Assembly (NCBI RefSeq): GCF_023074075.1
Contig: NZ_JADPKT010000089.1
Location: forward strand, 1-64,000
Direction of reading: 5' to 3'
DNA from: Bradyrhizobium sp. 138
Lineage (GTDB): Bacteria > Pseudomonadota > Alphaproteobacteria > Rhizobiales > Xanthobacteraceae
DNA: 64,000 bases
In this document: one piece after another, positions 37,060 through 46,203 of the stretch
How the letters are laid out: every line of letters starts with the position of its first letter
Numbering within the stretch: the stretch's first letter is position 1
The notes under the pieces: model-generated
Seen by the model: the letters and a program-made list of their open reading frames with translations, nothing else
Databases searched by the model: none
Told to the model about the DNA's origin: nothing
Position numbers and translations under genes: made by a program

Positions 37060-38481
37060 TCATTTGGCCGCCATAGAAAGCGGCGGTTCGGCTTCTGGCC
37101 CAATGGGATTTTTGAAGTCGTTATCCTTGCGGTATTTCTGAAGGGTATCCTTTGCCGCCGCCAGGAGAGCAGGATCCGAAAGGACGTCGGCGGCGAGGCC
37201 GGCCATAGCCTTTGCGGCGAAGGCAATTCCCTTGTGCGCAGCAGAGGATTTGCCTTGCGCAACCAGCTGCCACGAATGCCCTGGCGTTCCGACCGCATAG
37301 CAGGAAACCAGACACTGCACCGTCGGCACAACCCAGCTGACCGTTCCTACATCCGTAGAGCCCATGGAATTCGCGCGTGGGCCGTTCAACGGATAGACTT
37401 GCTCGCTCAGTGGCTCTGAGCCGACTTGCAGGCCGTGCCGGCCGTAGGCCGTGAGGATGTCATCCCGCGAGAGGGTGGTCTGGATCTGCCGTGCAAACTC
37501 CATATCGAAACTGTCGAAGCCGACCCCACCCAGCAGCTCCAGATTCGTTTGCATTGCTTCTTCCAATGGGGCATTGCCAACGAGGTTTGCCTCGCCAGAT
37601 AGCTGTTTCACGTCTACCCTGGTCTCGGTCATGAGGGCCGCGCCCTCGGCGATCTTCTTGACCCGTTCGACCAGGCCCCACATTTCGTCAAGTTTTAGCG
37701 CCCGAACGAGATGACGCACCACAGCGCGCGGCTGCACCACGTTTGGCGCAACACCGCCGCCATTAACAAGGGCATAATGGACACGGGCCGAAGAGGGCAT
37801 ATGCTCGCGCATGTAGTTCACGCCCACGCTCATAAGCTCCACCGCGTCAAGCGCGCTACGCCCAAGGTGCGGCGCCACAGCAGCATGTGCGGCACGGCCA
37901 TGAAACGTGAATTCCATTTCCACGCAGGCGAGTGAAGCCGCAGGCCAAACTCCTGTGAAGGCCGAGGGGTGCCAGGAAATCGCGATATCGACGTCATCAA
38001 ACGCACCGCCGCGGACCAGGAAGCTTTTGCCGGATCCGCCCTCTTCCGCTGGGCACCCGTAATATCGCACTCGCCCAGGCAGCCCGGCCTGAGCCAACCA
38101 GTCCTTCAACGCCACGGCAGCTAAGAGGGAGGCCGCGCCCAGCATGTTGTGGCCACAGCCGTGGCCGGAACCTCCGGAAACGAGAGGGCGCTGCTCCGCA
38201 AGACCGGCTTCCTGGCTCAACCCGGGTAGCGCATCGTATTCACCAAGGATCGCAATAACGGGGCCGCCTTCACCCGCTTCGCCCATGACCGCCGTTGGAA
38301 TTTCGGCCACTGCTTCGGATACTGTAAAGCCCTCCGAGACGAGCGCCTGCCGATGTTCGGTGAAGGCGAAGAATTCCTGATAGTTCTCTTCGGGCCTGTC
38401 CCAAACTCGATCGCTCAGACCGCAAAATTTGGATTTGTGAGCCTCGACGCGATCCCAAACTGGCTTCGTATTCTTCAGCAT
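37060..38481 (-). CDS. M20-family amidohydrolase, AbgB-like
   Basis: 473 residues, the length of p-aminobenzoyl-glutamate hydrolase subunit B. Metal-site motifs are present: GEYDALPGLS near 79-88, GHGCGHNMLG near 110-119, PAEEGGSGK near 149-157 and SWHPSAF near 177. The dimerisation domain follows (FHGRAAHAAVAPHLGRSALD near 199-218, cited by G-R-A-A-H-A). It cleaves an amide bond releasing an amino acid. AbgB works with AbgA in E. coli; no AbgA partner is seen here. It is on the opposite strand to the importer genes but may act on the same substrate class. Confidence 0.9.
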   Translation of the reverse strand: MLKNTKPVWDRVEAHKSKFCGLSDRVWDRPEENYQEFFAFTEHRQALVSEGFTVSEAVAEIPTAVMGEAGEGGPVIAILGEYDALPGLSQEAGLAEQRPLVSGGSGHGCGHNMLGAASLLAAVALKDWLAQAGLPGRVRYYGCPAEEGGSGKSFLVRGGAFDDVDIAISWHPSAFTGVWPAASLACVEMEFTFHGRAAHAAVAPHLGRSALDAVELMSVGVNYMREHMPSSARVHYALVNGGGVAPNVVQPRAVVRHLVRALKLDEMWGLVERVKKIAEGAALMTETRVDVKQLSGEANLVGNAPLEEAMQTNLELLGGVGFDSFDMEFARQIQTTLSRDDILTAYGRHGLQVGSEPLSEQVYPLNGPRANSMGSTDVGTVSWVVPTVQCLVSCYAVGTPGHSWQLVAQGKSSAAHKGIAFAAKAMAGLAADVLSDPALLAAAKDTLQKYRKDNDFKNPIGPEAEPPLSMAAK

Positions 38482-38727
38482 TAAATCCTCCTCGCTTCAG
38501 ATCAGGATAACGTGTTCGGCGTTAGCAATTCCGCGAAGAGAACAGGCCAGCGTTGATCTCCGCCCTGGGAGCTTGAAGGGGAGGCGCCGAATTGGTCTCC
38601 GACCTTAACTTCCTCGATTCGCGGAATCCATGCCCAGGAACATGGACGATGTGCAGCGACAATCGCCAGCAAATGTGCTTCGGAAGATAGAGAATTGCCG
38701 CTCAGAGACCGCTTGCAGCGCCGAAAT

Positions 38728-39134
38728 GCGCTAATGCGACGCGGTCCGCGCTTTAGGTTCCCGTGCTTCCCGGCCAGGCGCTCCACTTTTCTATGAAAGT
38801 CGCGGTAGGAGATCGAAGTGCCCAGGAAATGGATAGCTGCAACATCGGGGAAACGCGCCGACGTGACCAGAAGATTGTCAGTCAGCGTCGAGTGAGAAAG
38901 CGCAAACGCTCTGGTGAAATCGCGCCGACGGAGGCCGCGTCTGTCATTAAGAAGGCCTTGCAGGTCATGAACTGCTGAAAAGCCTACAGCGAGAGGCTTC
39001 CCCCATGAAAGCAAGCAAAAATTGAAAACAGGCGGTGCAGATTTGGAGACTGGCAAGGATCGCCTTGGTAAGTTTGTATTTGGGCGGTATCTGCGAGAAT
39101 AGCTCCCGCGGCAGGGGTGCAGTCCTCTCGAAAA
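38728..39134 (-). pseudogene. Truncated, decayed copy of the acyl-CoA-ligase 5' end plus promoter region
   Basis: This stretch is a close nucleotide copy of the start of the acyl-CoA ligase gene and its leader at 61.76-62.12 kb (for example CCAGGAAATGGATAGCTGCA and TGACCAGAAGATTGTC occur in both). Read on the minus strand it gives RRRDFTRAFALSHSTLTDNLL and FPDVAAIHFLGTSISY, then breaks off with frameshifts near residue 60. Its right part (39024-39134) matches the repeat in front of the monooxygenase gene at 62317-62428. No complete gene is left. Confidence 0.85.
39024..39134. repeat. Promoter-region repeat, copy A (with the ligase fragment)
   Basis: Continuous with the decayed ligase 5' copy at 38728-39023. 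It contains GTTTGTATTTGGGCGG and TCTGCGAGAATAGCTCCC, as in copy C. Confidence 0.87.
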
Positions 39135-39781
39135 GCTCAGCCGCTCGGGTAGACGGATCTCGCCCATGCGGACATTGAGGACGATGCGAACTATTCGTAC
39201 CAGTAGAAGCTACAAGCGGCGACACGATGGGGCAGAATGGGGACCGTCAATGAATGATTAGGGATCTCTGCGATCGCTGCACCGGTGCGGATGAGGTCGC
39301 CGAACCGTGCTCTCCAACTTCGCTGGATATTCGAGCGCATCTTGCGCCAAAGGTCCTCAGGGAAATCCGGCACGGCGAGTTAGTTTACTGCTATTTGCTA
39401 TTGAGTGCGTCGACAGCCGCAATCGGTTCCGCCAAGGCTGCGGGATCAACAGGTTAAGTTCACTCTGCTCGAGCTGACAAAACGCCAAGCGCAGTGTGCA
39501 GCCGCGGTCAACCAAGTTCATCAGTGATCGACTGTTCGGTTTCCCGCGGAGCCGTGTCCCGAAGTTCGCAGCTGTTCGCTGGGTCGCTAGGTCTTGCGCA
39601 AAGCGCGGGCTAAATGATTACGATGTTCGATTTATAAAACGCGGCCCATACAATTCAACAGGTTACAGGATCTAAGAAAACGTCTTTTCAAGGACGAGGG
39701 CGACGATAACCTCGCGCAAGTCTGCATGAGGCGAGCCTAGCCTTGCTACAAAATATCGGAGGGCGACACTTGGAGGATAAA
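39135..39781. other. Non-coding region upstream of the RidA-like gene
   Basis: About 650 bases with no recognisable gene. A reverse-strand frame near 39191-39373 has no known family. The stretch AT-rich around 39610-39665 is the most promoter-like. The ribosome site GGAGG (39772-39776) belongs to the next gene. Confidence 0.4.
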
Positions 39782-41014
39782 GTGGAGATGACGGCGCCGC
39801 TCATCTGGAATCTGCCAATTGCAAAGACGCACCTTCTGTGCGCCAGCGCAGGCGCGTTGAGCTTCGTCGGCGGCGCGGGCGACTTGGATGCAGCGGGGCG
39901 AATTCGCAATCCAGGCGATCTCGACAAGCAGATTGAAGGTGCGATGGCGAACGTAAAAGACGCGCTCGATATTGAAAACTGCACGCTTGACGACATAGTG
40001 CGGTTGAAGGCGCATTTCACCGCGGATCGCGACGACTGGGACGTCATTGCAGCGCTAGCTCGGTTCTTCGGGAAGGACCCCATGCCTGTGATCAGCACCG
40101 TGCCAGACCCATTCCAGCCGTTTGGCGGTCAGACGATCCAGATCCAGGCCATTGCCCAGCGTGGTTGGCGCAAGCATGCCGACTTACGTGTGGTGCCGCG
40201 CCGTGTGCCGCATCCCAAACAGGCACTCTTCGGTGACCGCACCGTCACCGCAGGTCTGCGCGCTGGCGAGTTCATCGCGGTGGCCAACCGCACGGCGGAG
40301 GACGCCGATGGTGTGGTGCACCATCCGGACGACGGTGTGGGTCAGACACACTTCATCATGGAGCGGCACGAGGAGACGCTGGCTGGCCTCGGTGCTTCTA
40401 CGCAGGACAGCGTCAAGATGGAAGGTTATTACTTCGGTAGCACGCGCGCAGATTGGATGCCGCTGGCCAAGGCTCGGGCGAACCACTTCCGCGACCCAGG
40501 ACCGGTAGCGACCGTGGTGCCTTGTCACCGACTCAACCCGAAGGGAGCCCTAATCAAAATCGAACTCATGGGCATGCGCACGCTGCGAAGCGGGTTCGAC
40601 AAATACATTCCGCGTGAGGATCATTGGCCTGAGCGCGTTTGGGACTGGCCGATTCCTTTGCCCTATCGACAAGCCATCAGGCTGCGCAACGTAGTGTGGC
40701 TGGGTGGCCAGTGCGCCTGCCGCCCCTACGTCAACTCCGGCCTGCGCGTTGCGGAGGGCCAGCTCACACCCCAGACCGCTGTCGTCATGAGCTTGCTCGA
40801 GGACCTGCTACGTCCGTTTGGCCGCACGCTTGCAGATCTGAAGCTGTTGGTCTGCTACTTCACCTCGACCGGAAGCGAGGCCGAGACGGCCGCCTTCCTA
40901 AAGACCCTCGCCGATTGCATACCTGGGGCGCTTCCACCCTTGACGGTCGTCCCAACTCCCGCGCTGCACACTCAGGAAACGAGACTCGAGATTTGGGGTG
41001 TGGCACAGGGTTGA
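39782..41014 (+). CDS. Protein with three tandem RidA/YjgF-like domains
   Basis: 410 residues from GTG 39782, five bases after GGAGG; ATG 39788 is nearly as likely. RidA proteins are normally about 130 residues and hydrolyse reactive enamines and imines. Here three such units can be read: about residues 10-135 (SFVGGAGDLDAAG, MANVKDALDIENCTLDDIV), 150-275 (GQTHFIMERHEETLAGLG, SVKMEGYYFGS) and 300-410 (VWLGGQCACRP, QTAVVMSLLEDLLRPFGRTLADL). The arginine that catalyses the RidA reaction, near the end of each unit, is not obvious in any of them. It precedes an amidase and follows an M20 amidohydrolase, so handling of an unstable imine/enamine released from an amide is plausible. Confidence 0.8.
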   Translation: MEMTAPLIWNLPIAKTHLLCASAGALSFVGGAGDLDAAGRIRNPGDLDKQIEGAMANVKDALDIENCTLDDIVRLKAHFTADRDDWDVIAALARFFGKDPMPVISTVPDPFQPFGGQTIQIQAIAQRGWRKHADLRVVPRRVPHPKQALFGDRTVTAGLRAGEFIAVANRTAEDADGVVHHPDDGVGQTHFIMERHEETLAGLGASTQDSVKMEGYYFGSTRADWMPLAKARANHFRDPGPVATVVPCHRLNPKGALIKIELMGMRTLRSGFDKYIPREDHWPERVWDWPIPLPYRQAIRLRNVVWLGGQCACRPYVNSGLRVAEGQLTPQTAVVMSLLEDLLRPFGRTLADLKLLVCYFTSTGSEAETAAFLKTLADCIPGALPPLTVVPTPALHTQETRLEIWGVAQG

Positions 41015-41168
41015 GAACGCTTCGCGCGATAGCCTTTGCGCACAGCTCAAAGGTACCACGAGGAATCTCGCCGGACCGCATTGGCATTGTCGGAAGCTGA
41101 CTCCATCAAATCCACAAATGGAGCTTCACACAAGTGCGACACCGCAGTTAAGACAGGACATTCGAACC

Positions 41169-42593
41169 ATGAAGTTTGAGGAATACCGTCGATATGACGC
41201 GATTGGTTTAGCGGAGCTCGTTAGGAAGCGAAGGATCAGTGCGGAGGAAGTGCTGAACGCCGCCATTGACCGAGCCGAGCAGGTCAACCCACTCATCAAT
41301 GCGATCGTGCACAAGCAATATGAGCAAGGACGCAAAGCTCTTAGCGCAGCGCCTGCCGAAGCTCCGCTGAGGGGGGTACCGTATCTGATCAAGGACTTGG
41401 GCCTAGGCACGTTCCAGAACGGCGAACCGGCGACAATCTGTAGTGCGTTATTCAAAGATTTTGTTGCTGATCATGATTCGGCATATGTAAAGCGCTGCAA
41501 GCAAGCCGGGTTAGTCATCATCGGGCGCAGCTCCACACCCGAGTTCGGGATTAATCCCAGCACCGAACCGCGTCTGTATGGACCTTGCCGCAATCCTTGG
41601 AATCTTGAGTTTTCTACCGGCGGGTCCTCTGGTGGAGCGGCGGCGGCAGTTTCAGCGGGGATTCTGCCTGTTGCGCACGCGACAGACGGCGGCGGCTCTA
41701 TTCGGATGCCGGCGGCACACTGCGGCCTTTTCGGCCTCAAGCCCTCGCGAGGACGCGTCTCAATGGCGCCAGATGCTGGCGAGGGCTGGGGTGGTCTCTC
41801 GACGATCCACGTGATTAGCCGAAGCGTGAGCGATTCTGCCCTTATACTCGATTGCACAGCAGGCTCTGAGCCTGGCGATCCCTACACAGTACCGGTGCCC
41901 CAAGGCAGCTTCCTGAGCGCCACTAAGCGAAGAGCGCCCAAGCTCAAGATCGCGCTCATGCTAAAGGATCATCGAGACGCCAAGCTCGATCCCGACTGCC
42001 ATAAAGCCGTTGAAAACGCTGCAAAGCTTTGCGCCGATTTAGGACATGTCATCGAGGAAGACAGTCCCAAAATCGACCTCGCCGAGCTCTACCCCATGAA
42101 CCGCAGAATCTCGGCCGCAAATATTGCACGCGTTTGCAACGCTCGCTGGAAAGCTCTCGGTCGAGAGCCAAGTCCCAATGATCTCGAACCCGTCACATGG
42201 GCGGCTTACCAGCGCGCGCTCGGTATCACCGCGGTTGACTATGTCGAGGCCATCGCGGTGGCTCATGCGGCCGGCCGGAAGCTAGCAGATTTCTTCGCAA
42301 AATATGACGTGATCTTGTCTGCAACCTGCGGCCCTCCCAAGAAAGTCGGATACTTCGATATGAGTGGCGACGTTAAACTGCATGCTGATCGGACGATCGA
42401 ATACATGGGCGTCACACCTCTACACAATGCTGCCGGAACCCCCGCGATGGCGGTACCTTTGCATTGGACGGACTGTGGCTTGCCCATCGGTGTGCATTTC
42501 GCGGGCCGTTACGGGGAGGAGGCAACATTGTTAACCCTGGCCACACAATTGGAGACCGCGCAACCTTGGTTTGATCGAGTGCCGGCGATCTAG
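41169..42593 (+). CDS. Amidase signature family amidase
   Basis: 474 residues from ATG 41169 (MKFEEYRRYDAIGLAELV); an upstream in-frame ATG at 41118 is possible. The Ser-cisSer-Lys triad of the family is complete: K75 (YLIKDLG), S153 (TGGSSGGAAA) and S177 (DGGGSIRMPAA), with the same S-S spacing (24) as in fatty acid amide hydrolase. It hydrolyses an amide to acid and ammonia or amine. It lies about 150 bases after the RidA-like gene on the same strand and may share its transcript. Confidence 0.93.
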   Translation: MKFEEYRRYDAIGLAELVRKRRISAEEVLNAAIDRAEQVNPLINAIVHKQYEQGRKALSAAPAEAPLRGVPYLIKDLGLGTFQNGEPATICSALFKDFVADHDSAYVKRCKQAGLVIIGRSSTPEFGINPSTEPRLYGPCRNPWNLEFSTGGSSGGAAAAVSAGILPVAHATDGGGSIRMPAAHCGLFGLKPSRGRVSMAPDAGEGWGGLSTIHVISRSVSDSALILDCTAGSEPGDPYTVPVPQGSFLSATKRRAPKLKIALMLKDHRDAKLDPDCHKAVENAAKLCADLGHVIEEDSPKIDLAELYPMNRRISAANIARVCNARWKALGREPSPNDLEPVTWAAYQRALGITAVDYVEAIAVAHAAGRKLADFFAKYDVILSATCGPPKKVGYFDMSGDVKLHADRTIEYMGVTPLHNAAGTPAMAVPLHWTDCGLPIGVHFAGRYGEEATLLTLATQLETAQPWFDRVPAI

Positions 42594-42982
42594 CTAGCCT
42601 CTCCCGTCGACTCATAAGCTCGCAACCTAAGCCGGAACGAGGTTAGCTGGACCAGGGCACAGAAAATTAGCGACACCAGCACGAACGTTAGCCTCACGGA
42701 TTAGCGAAATAGATTTCGCCAGTTGAAAGCTACGCAAAAGTTTTCTCAATCTCGCGTGATTGCAAGGAGAGCACCCCGATGATCGCTCAATTTCTGCAAA
42801 ATTGGATCGGGATTAAAGATTTTCGGCCTTAAAGGTAGCTATGCTCAGGTGATGGCGTCGCAAACACTCGGCGCTCGTGCGTACCCGCCCAAAGAAATTG
42901 CGGCGCCACAACTCCGGCTTCTTGAGACGTCACTGCCAAGTCTATTTTTCTGAACTCACGTTGCCGAGCCGTTAATCCTAGC
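42594..42982. other. Intergenic region before the XRE-cupin regulator
   Basis: About 390 bases, presumably containing the promoter of the regulator. No clear terminator after the amidase and no operator could be picked out. Confidence 0.4.
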
Positions 42983-43543
42983 ATGACTGATTGTCTCAAC
43001 GAAGAAATCGGTGCTCGCCTCCGTCAGCTCAGAGAGCGCAATCGGCTCTCGCAGCGCGCGCTTGCAAAAAGGGCCGGTGTGGTGAACTCAACCATCTCAT
43101 TGATTGAAACCGGGCAGACTAATCCATCGGTGGGAGCACTGAAACGCATATTGGACGCTATTCCGATTAGCGTGGCCGATTTCTTTTCGCTGAAAGACTC
43201 TGGCGGGGAGCAGATCTTCTTCAGGAGCAAAGAGCTCACGGAAATCGGCAAAGGCGGAATTTCTTACCTTCAGATTGGAAACAATATGGTTGGTCGTTCA
43301 ATTCAGATCCTGAAGGAAACATACGCGCCGGGATCCGATACAGGAAAGGTTAGGCTCACTCACGCCGGTGAAGAAGGTGGTATTATCATTAAGGGCCGCC
43401 TGGAGATCACTGTTGAAGATCAACGGCGCGTACTTGGCCCTGGTGATGCATATTATTTCTCTAGCCGTCTGCCGCATCGATTTAGGTGCATCGGAGGAGA
43501 GCCATGCGAGGTCGTGAGTGCGTGCTCGCCGCCAACATTTTGA
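42983..43543 (+). CDS. XRE-family regulator with C-terminal cupin domain
   Basis: 186 residues. Helix-turn-helix near residues 11-62 (LRQLRERNRLSQRALAKRAG, STISLIETGQTNPSVGALKR), then a cupin barrel near 100-180 (GEEGGIIIKGRLEITVEDQ, GPGDAYYFSSRLPHRF). This is the PuuR-like group, which often controls polyamine or amino-acid degradation; that fits the PotABD-type importer and the amide hydrolases nearby. The cupin probably senses the substrate. Confidence 0.93.
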   Translation: MTDCLNEEIGARLRQLRERNRLSQRALAKRAGVVNSTISLIETGQTNPSVGALKRILDAIPISVADFFSLKDSGGEQIFFRSKELTEIGKGGISYLQIGNNMVGRSIQILKETYAPGSDTGKVRLTHAGEEGGIIIKGRLEITVEDQRRVLGPGDAYYFSSRLPHRFRCIGGEPCEVVSACSPPTF

Positions 43544-43649
43544 AAGGAACGAAGCGCCTTGTACGAACAGCGCTCTGTGAGTGGAGGTGCTAGCCTCCCT
43601 GCTTAAGGCTGAAACATCCGACGCCGAGTCTCTCAAGGGGAATCTCCGA

Positions 43650-44036
43650 ACGCCAAGTAAACGGATCACGACGGGCGGCTGGGCTCGTGGGACCGAGCAA
43701 AAGATTATCGAAGCCGTCCAGTCAGCGCTCCTCTCTGCGCTGAAGATACCTGAATACGACCGTGATGTAGTCCTCGACATCAGCGATGCTGCCGCTCGGA
43801 TCGTCCCGACCGGTCGTTCCGAGCACTACACTCGTATTGAGGTGGTGATGTTCTCGGGCCGATCACTTGAAGCAAAACGCGCGCTCTATAAGGGACTCGT
43901 CACGAATCTCTCCGGGCTCGGTGTTCCGGCGACTGAAATCAAGATCATCCTGCTTGAAGTGCCGGCGGAGAATTGGGGACTCAGAGGTGGCTATCCCGCA
44001 TCAGAGATCGATCTGGGTTTCAAGGTTGATGTCTAG
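43650..44036 (+). CDS. Tautomerase-family protein, apparent ACG start
   Basis: 128 residues if read from ACG 43650. The body is a clear tautomerase-family protein (ALKIPEYDRDVV, GRSEHYTRIEVVMFSGRSLE, PAENWGLRGGYPASEIDLGF). Such enzymes need Pro as the residue after the initiator Met. Here CCA (Pro) follows ACG at 43650, eight bases after AAGGGGA, and the resulting length is normal. Either ACG is a rare functional start or an ATG has mutated. The frame also extends to GTG 43581, but that would bury the proline inside the chain and remove the catalytic base. It follows the XRE-cupin gene on the same strand. Confidence 0.75.
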   Translation, partial: TPSKRITTGGWARGTEQKIIEAVQSALLSALKIPEYDRDVVLDISDAAARIVPTGRSEHYTRIEVVMFSGRSLEAKRALYKGLVTNLSGLGVPATEIKIILLEVPAENWGLRGGYPASEIDLGFKVDV

Positions 44037-44751
44037 ACTGGTGAACAGGACGGATCTTCGAACCGGGCTATGCAATATACAATGATGTCGAAAACGCGCT
44101 TCTTGTCCCAATTCCTTTCGAACCGAATTTGCATGATCGTCACAATGGCCACATCGCCCCGTTTGACACGCGGGATGCTCGCATTGCGGCCTGTAACCTG
44201 CTCAGTCGGAGACTGATCCGCGCATGTCCAACCCATTCTTCGTCTCGGGAGGGCAACCGATGCGAGCGACCGCTTGATGGTCAGTTTCTCTACCGCTGGG
44301 CGGAGGCTTCAATGCCTGGGGCGCTTCGATCGCCCAGCGAAGAAGCGGCTCTTTCATTAAGCCCTGAACGAGAGCAGGACTGACTCCACCACCATGTTGC
44401 GATCGATCGCGACGCTCATTCGCACTCTCCTGCCAATTGAGACTCTACCGACCGTAATTCTTGAACCTCACCGGACCAGAACCGTGGGACTTCAGGCGCT
44501 GAGAGCCGTCCGGTCGTGCTCCGCCTCGGGGCACCGCGTCGGCCATTTCTGAGACAAGGTCAAGCCGAGGTCGCGACGCCATTGAATCCCTCCATTGGTT
44601 GTGTTTGTATCATGTCAATCTGCGGAATATCGCTCAATGAACTAGATCAATCTGGGGGTAGTCAGAGTGACCGTGAAGATTAGCCCACATCTCGGCAATG
44701 AGCGGGCGCAACGGGCCTCAGTCGCGAGTCGGCTTGGACAGGAGATATCGC
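44037..44751. other. Intergenic region before the hydroxyproline cluster
   Basis: About 715 bases. No gene recognised; the frame at 44129-44383 has no known family. The last 150 bases hold an ATGTCAATCTG motif (44612-44622) that recurs before the importer gene at 46162-46172. Confidence 0.45.
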
Positions 44752-45987
44752 ATGGCTGAACCTCGCACGGTTGCCGTCGTTGGCGGCGGCGTAGTTGGCG
44801 TAAGCTGCGCGCTCATGCTGGCCCGGGAAGGGCACCGCGTCACCGTGGTAGAGGAAGGCCGGGTAGGTTACGGCTGCTCCTGGGGCAACGGAGCCCAATA
44901 CAATGCGGGATCAGCTTTTCCCATGGCTCATCCTGGTGTCCTGTGGCGTGCGCTTCGCTGGTTTGCTGATACTAACGGCCCAGTGCGCCTCGCCCCGCGT
45001 GAGCTGCCCCGTACCCTTCCATGGCTCGTTCGTTTCCTGCGCACCGGACGGCTCGAGTCTTGGGAGACGGTATATGCGGCCCTGCACGCTCTGAACCAGC
45101 CCTGTGCTTCCCTCTATCGCGATATGCTCGGTGACTCTGAGTGGAAACGGCTGTTCCGCCCCAGCGGTGCTCTCCACGTCTGGCGCGATCAATCACCAAC
45201 AGCCCTAGACATGCTGGTGGAAAGTCTGCGGAGAAAGCATGGCGTCGCGTTTGAGAGCCTCAACGCCGAGCAGCTTCACGAGCTAGAGCCAGCCTTGTCG
45301 CAGGATTACAAGCGTGGGATCTTCTTTCCAGGTAGTGGCCACGTCATTTCACCCCCTGCGCTGGTGGAGGGGATGATGAATCGAGCCGCCACGCTTGGAG
45401 TTTCACTTCGGGTGGCGCGGGTCCAATCCATAGAGCCCGGCGCCGAAGGTGTAACGCTGCAGACCAGCAGCGGGGCCCATCACTGCGACATAGCGGTTAT
45501 CGCAGCTGGTATCGCCAGCCGCGATCTGGCGCGCTCCCTCGGAATTTCTCTGTCGCTGGCGAGCGAGCGTGGCTACCACATTACCATGCCCGGTATTTCC
45601 AGTGCGATCAGCCGACCCGTAACCGATGCAGCCTCGGCCTTCGTTGCCACGCCACTCGACGAGGGGCTGCGAATCGTAGGTATCGCCGAATTCGACGTAC
45701 CCAATGCGCCGCGTGACCCAAAGCAAACCAAAAAGCTGCACGCATATGCCCGCGCAATGCTGCCGGAGATATCCATTGCCAAAGTAACTGACTGGATGGG
45801 CGTAAGGCCCTCAACGCCAGACAGTTTGCCCATCATCGGTCCTCATCCAAGGCACCCGACTGTGCTGTTCGCCACTGGCCATGGCCACATGGGCATCAGC
45901 GGGGCCCCTATGACCGCGGCGATGATATCCGACCTCGTCGCGGGTCGCGCCCCCCGAATTTCAGGCGCGCCTTATCGGGTGCGATAG
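44752..45987 (+). CDS. FAD-dependent D-amino acid dehydrogenase, probable D-hydroxyproline dehydrogenase
   Basis: 411 residues from ATG 44752, eight bases after AGGAG. DadA-type fold with the FAD motif VVGGGVVGVSCALMLA near 8-23 and the C-terminal DWMGVRPSTPDSLPIIGP near 345-362, ending in a typical GHGHMGISGAPMTA segment. It oxidises cis-4-hydroxy-D-proline, made by the epimerase encoded at 47051, to the pyrroline carboxylate used by the DHDPS-type enzyme at 49539. DadA enzymes feed electrons to the respiratory chain. The substrate is inferred from the neighbourhood, which is strong. Confidence 0.88.
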   Translation: MAEPRTVAVVGGGVVGVSCALMLAREGHRVTVVEEGRVGYGCSWGNGAQYNAGSAFPMAHPGVLWRALRWFADTNGPVRLAPRELPRTLPWLVRFLRTGRLESWETVYAALHALNQPCASLYRDMLGDSEWKRLFRPSGALHVWRDQSPTALDMLVESLRRKHGVAFESLNAEQLHELEPALSQDYKRGIFFPGSGHVISPPALVEGMMNRAATLGVSLRVARVQSIEPGAEGVTLQTSSGAHHCDIAVIAAGIASRDLARSLGISLSLASERGYHITMPGISSAISRPVTDAASAFVATPLDEGLRIVGIAEFDVPNAPRDPKQTKKLHAYARAMLPEISIAKVTDWMGVRPSTPDSLPIIGPHPRHPTVLFATGHGHMGISGAPMTAAMISDLVAGRAPRISGAPYRVR

Positions 45988-46154
45988 GTGGTTTAGTCTT
46001 GCGGGCCAATCAGTGATTTCAATTATAAGTTGACCCGGTTCGATCGAGGGGGCCGCCATTATCCGGTCTCGACGCGCGTCCGTTTCAAGCTCGCCTCATC
46101 GGCTTCGATAAAGCCGGTGGGCCGCTCAAGTTTATCTTGCACCCATCAGCTAAA

Positions 46155-46182
46155 ATGATATATGTCATTCTGAAATTGACAT
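46155..46182. promoter_or_regulatory. Candidate operator before the hydroxyproline importer gene
   Basis: A perfect inverted repeat ATGTCA-N9-TGACAT (46162-46182) with a near-palindrome ATGATATATGTCAT (46155-46168) overlapping its left half. It lies 22-49 bases before the ATG of the binding-protein gene, just before the ribosome site AAAGGAG, where a repressor would block transcription. Confidence 0.45.
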
Positions 46183-46203
46183 AGTTCAATAAAGGAGACG
46201 TCA

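Noticed and set aside
39191..39373. Minus-strand 60-codon frame, thought to be a transposase piece
   Set aside because: No transposase motif could be identified.
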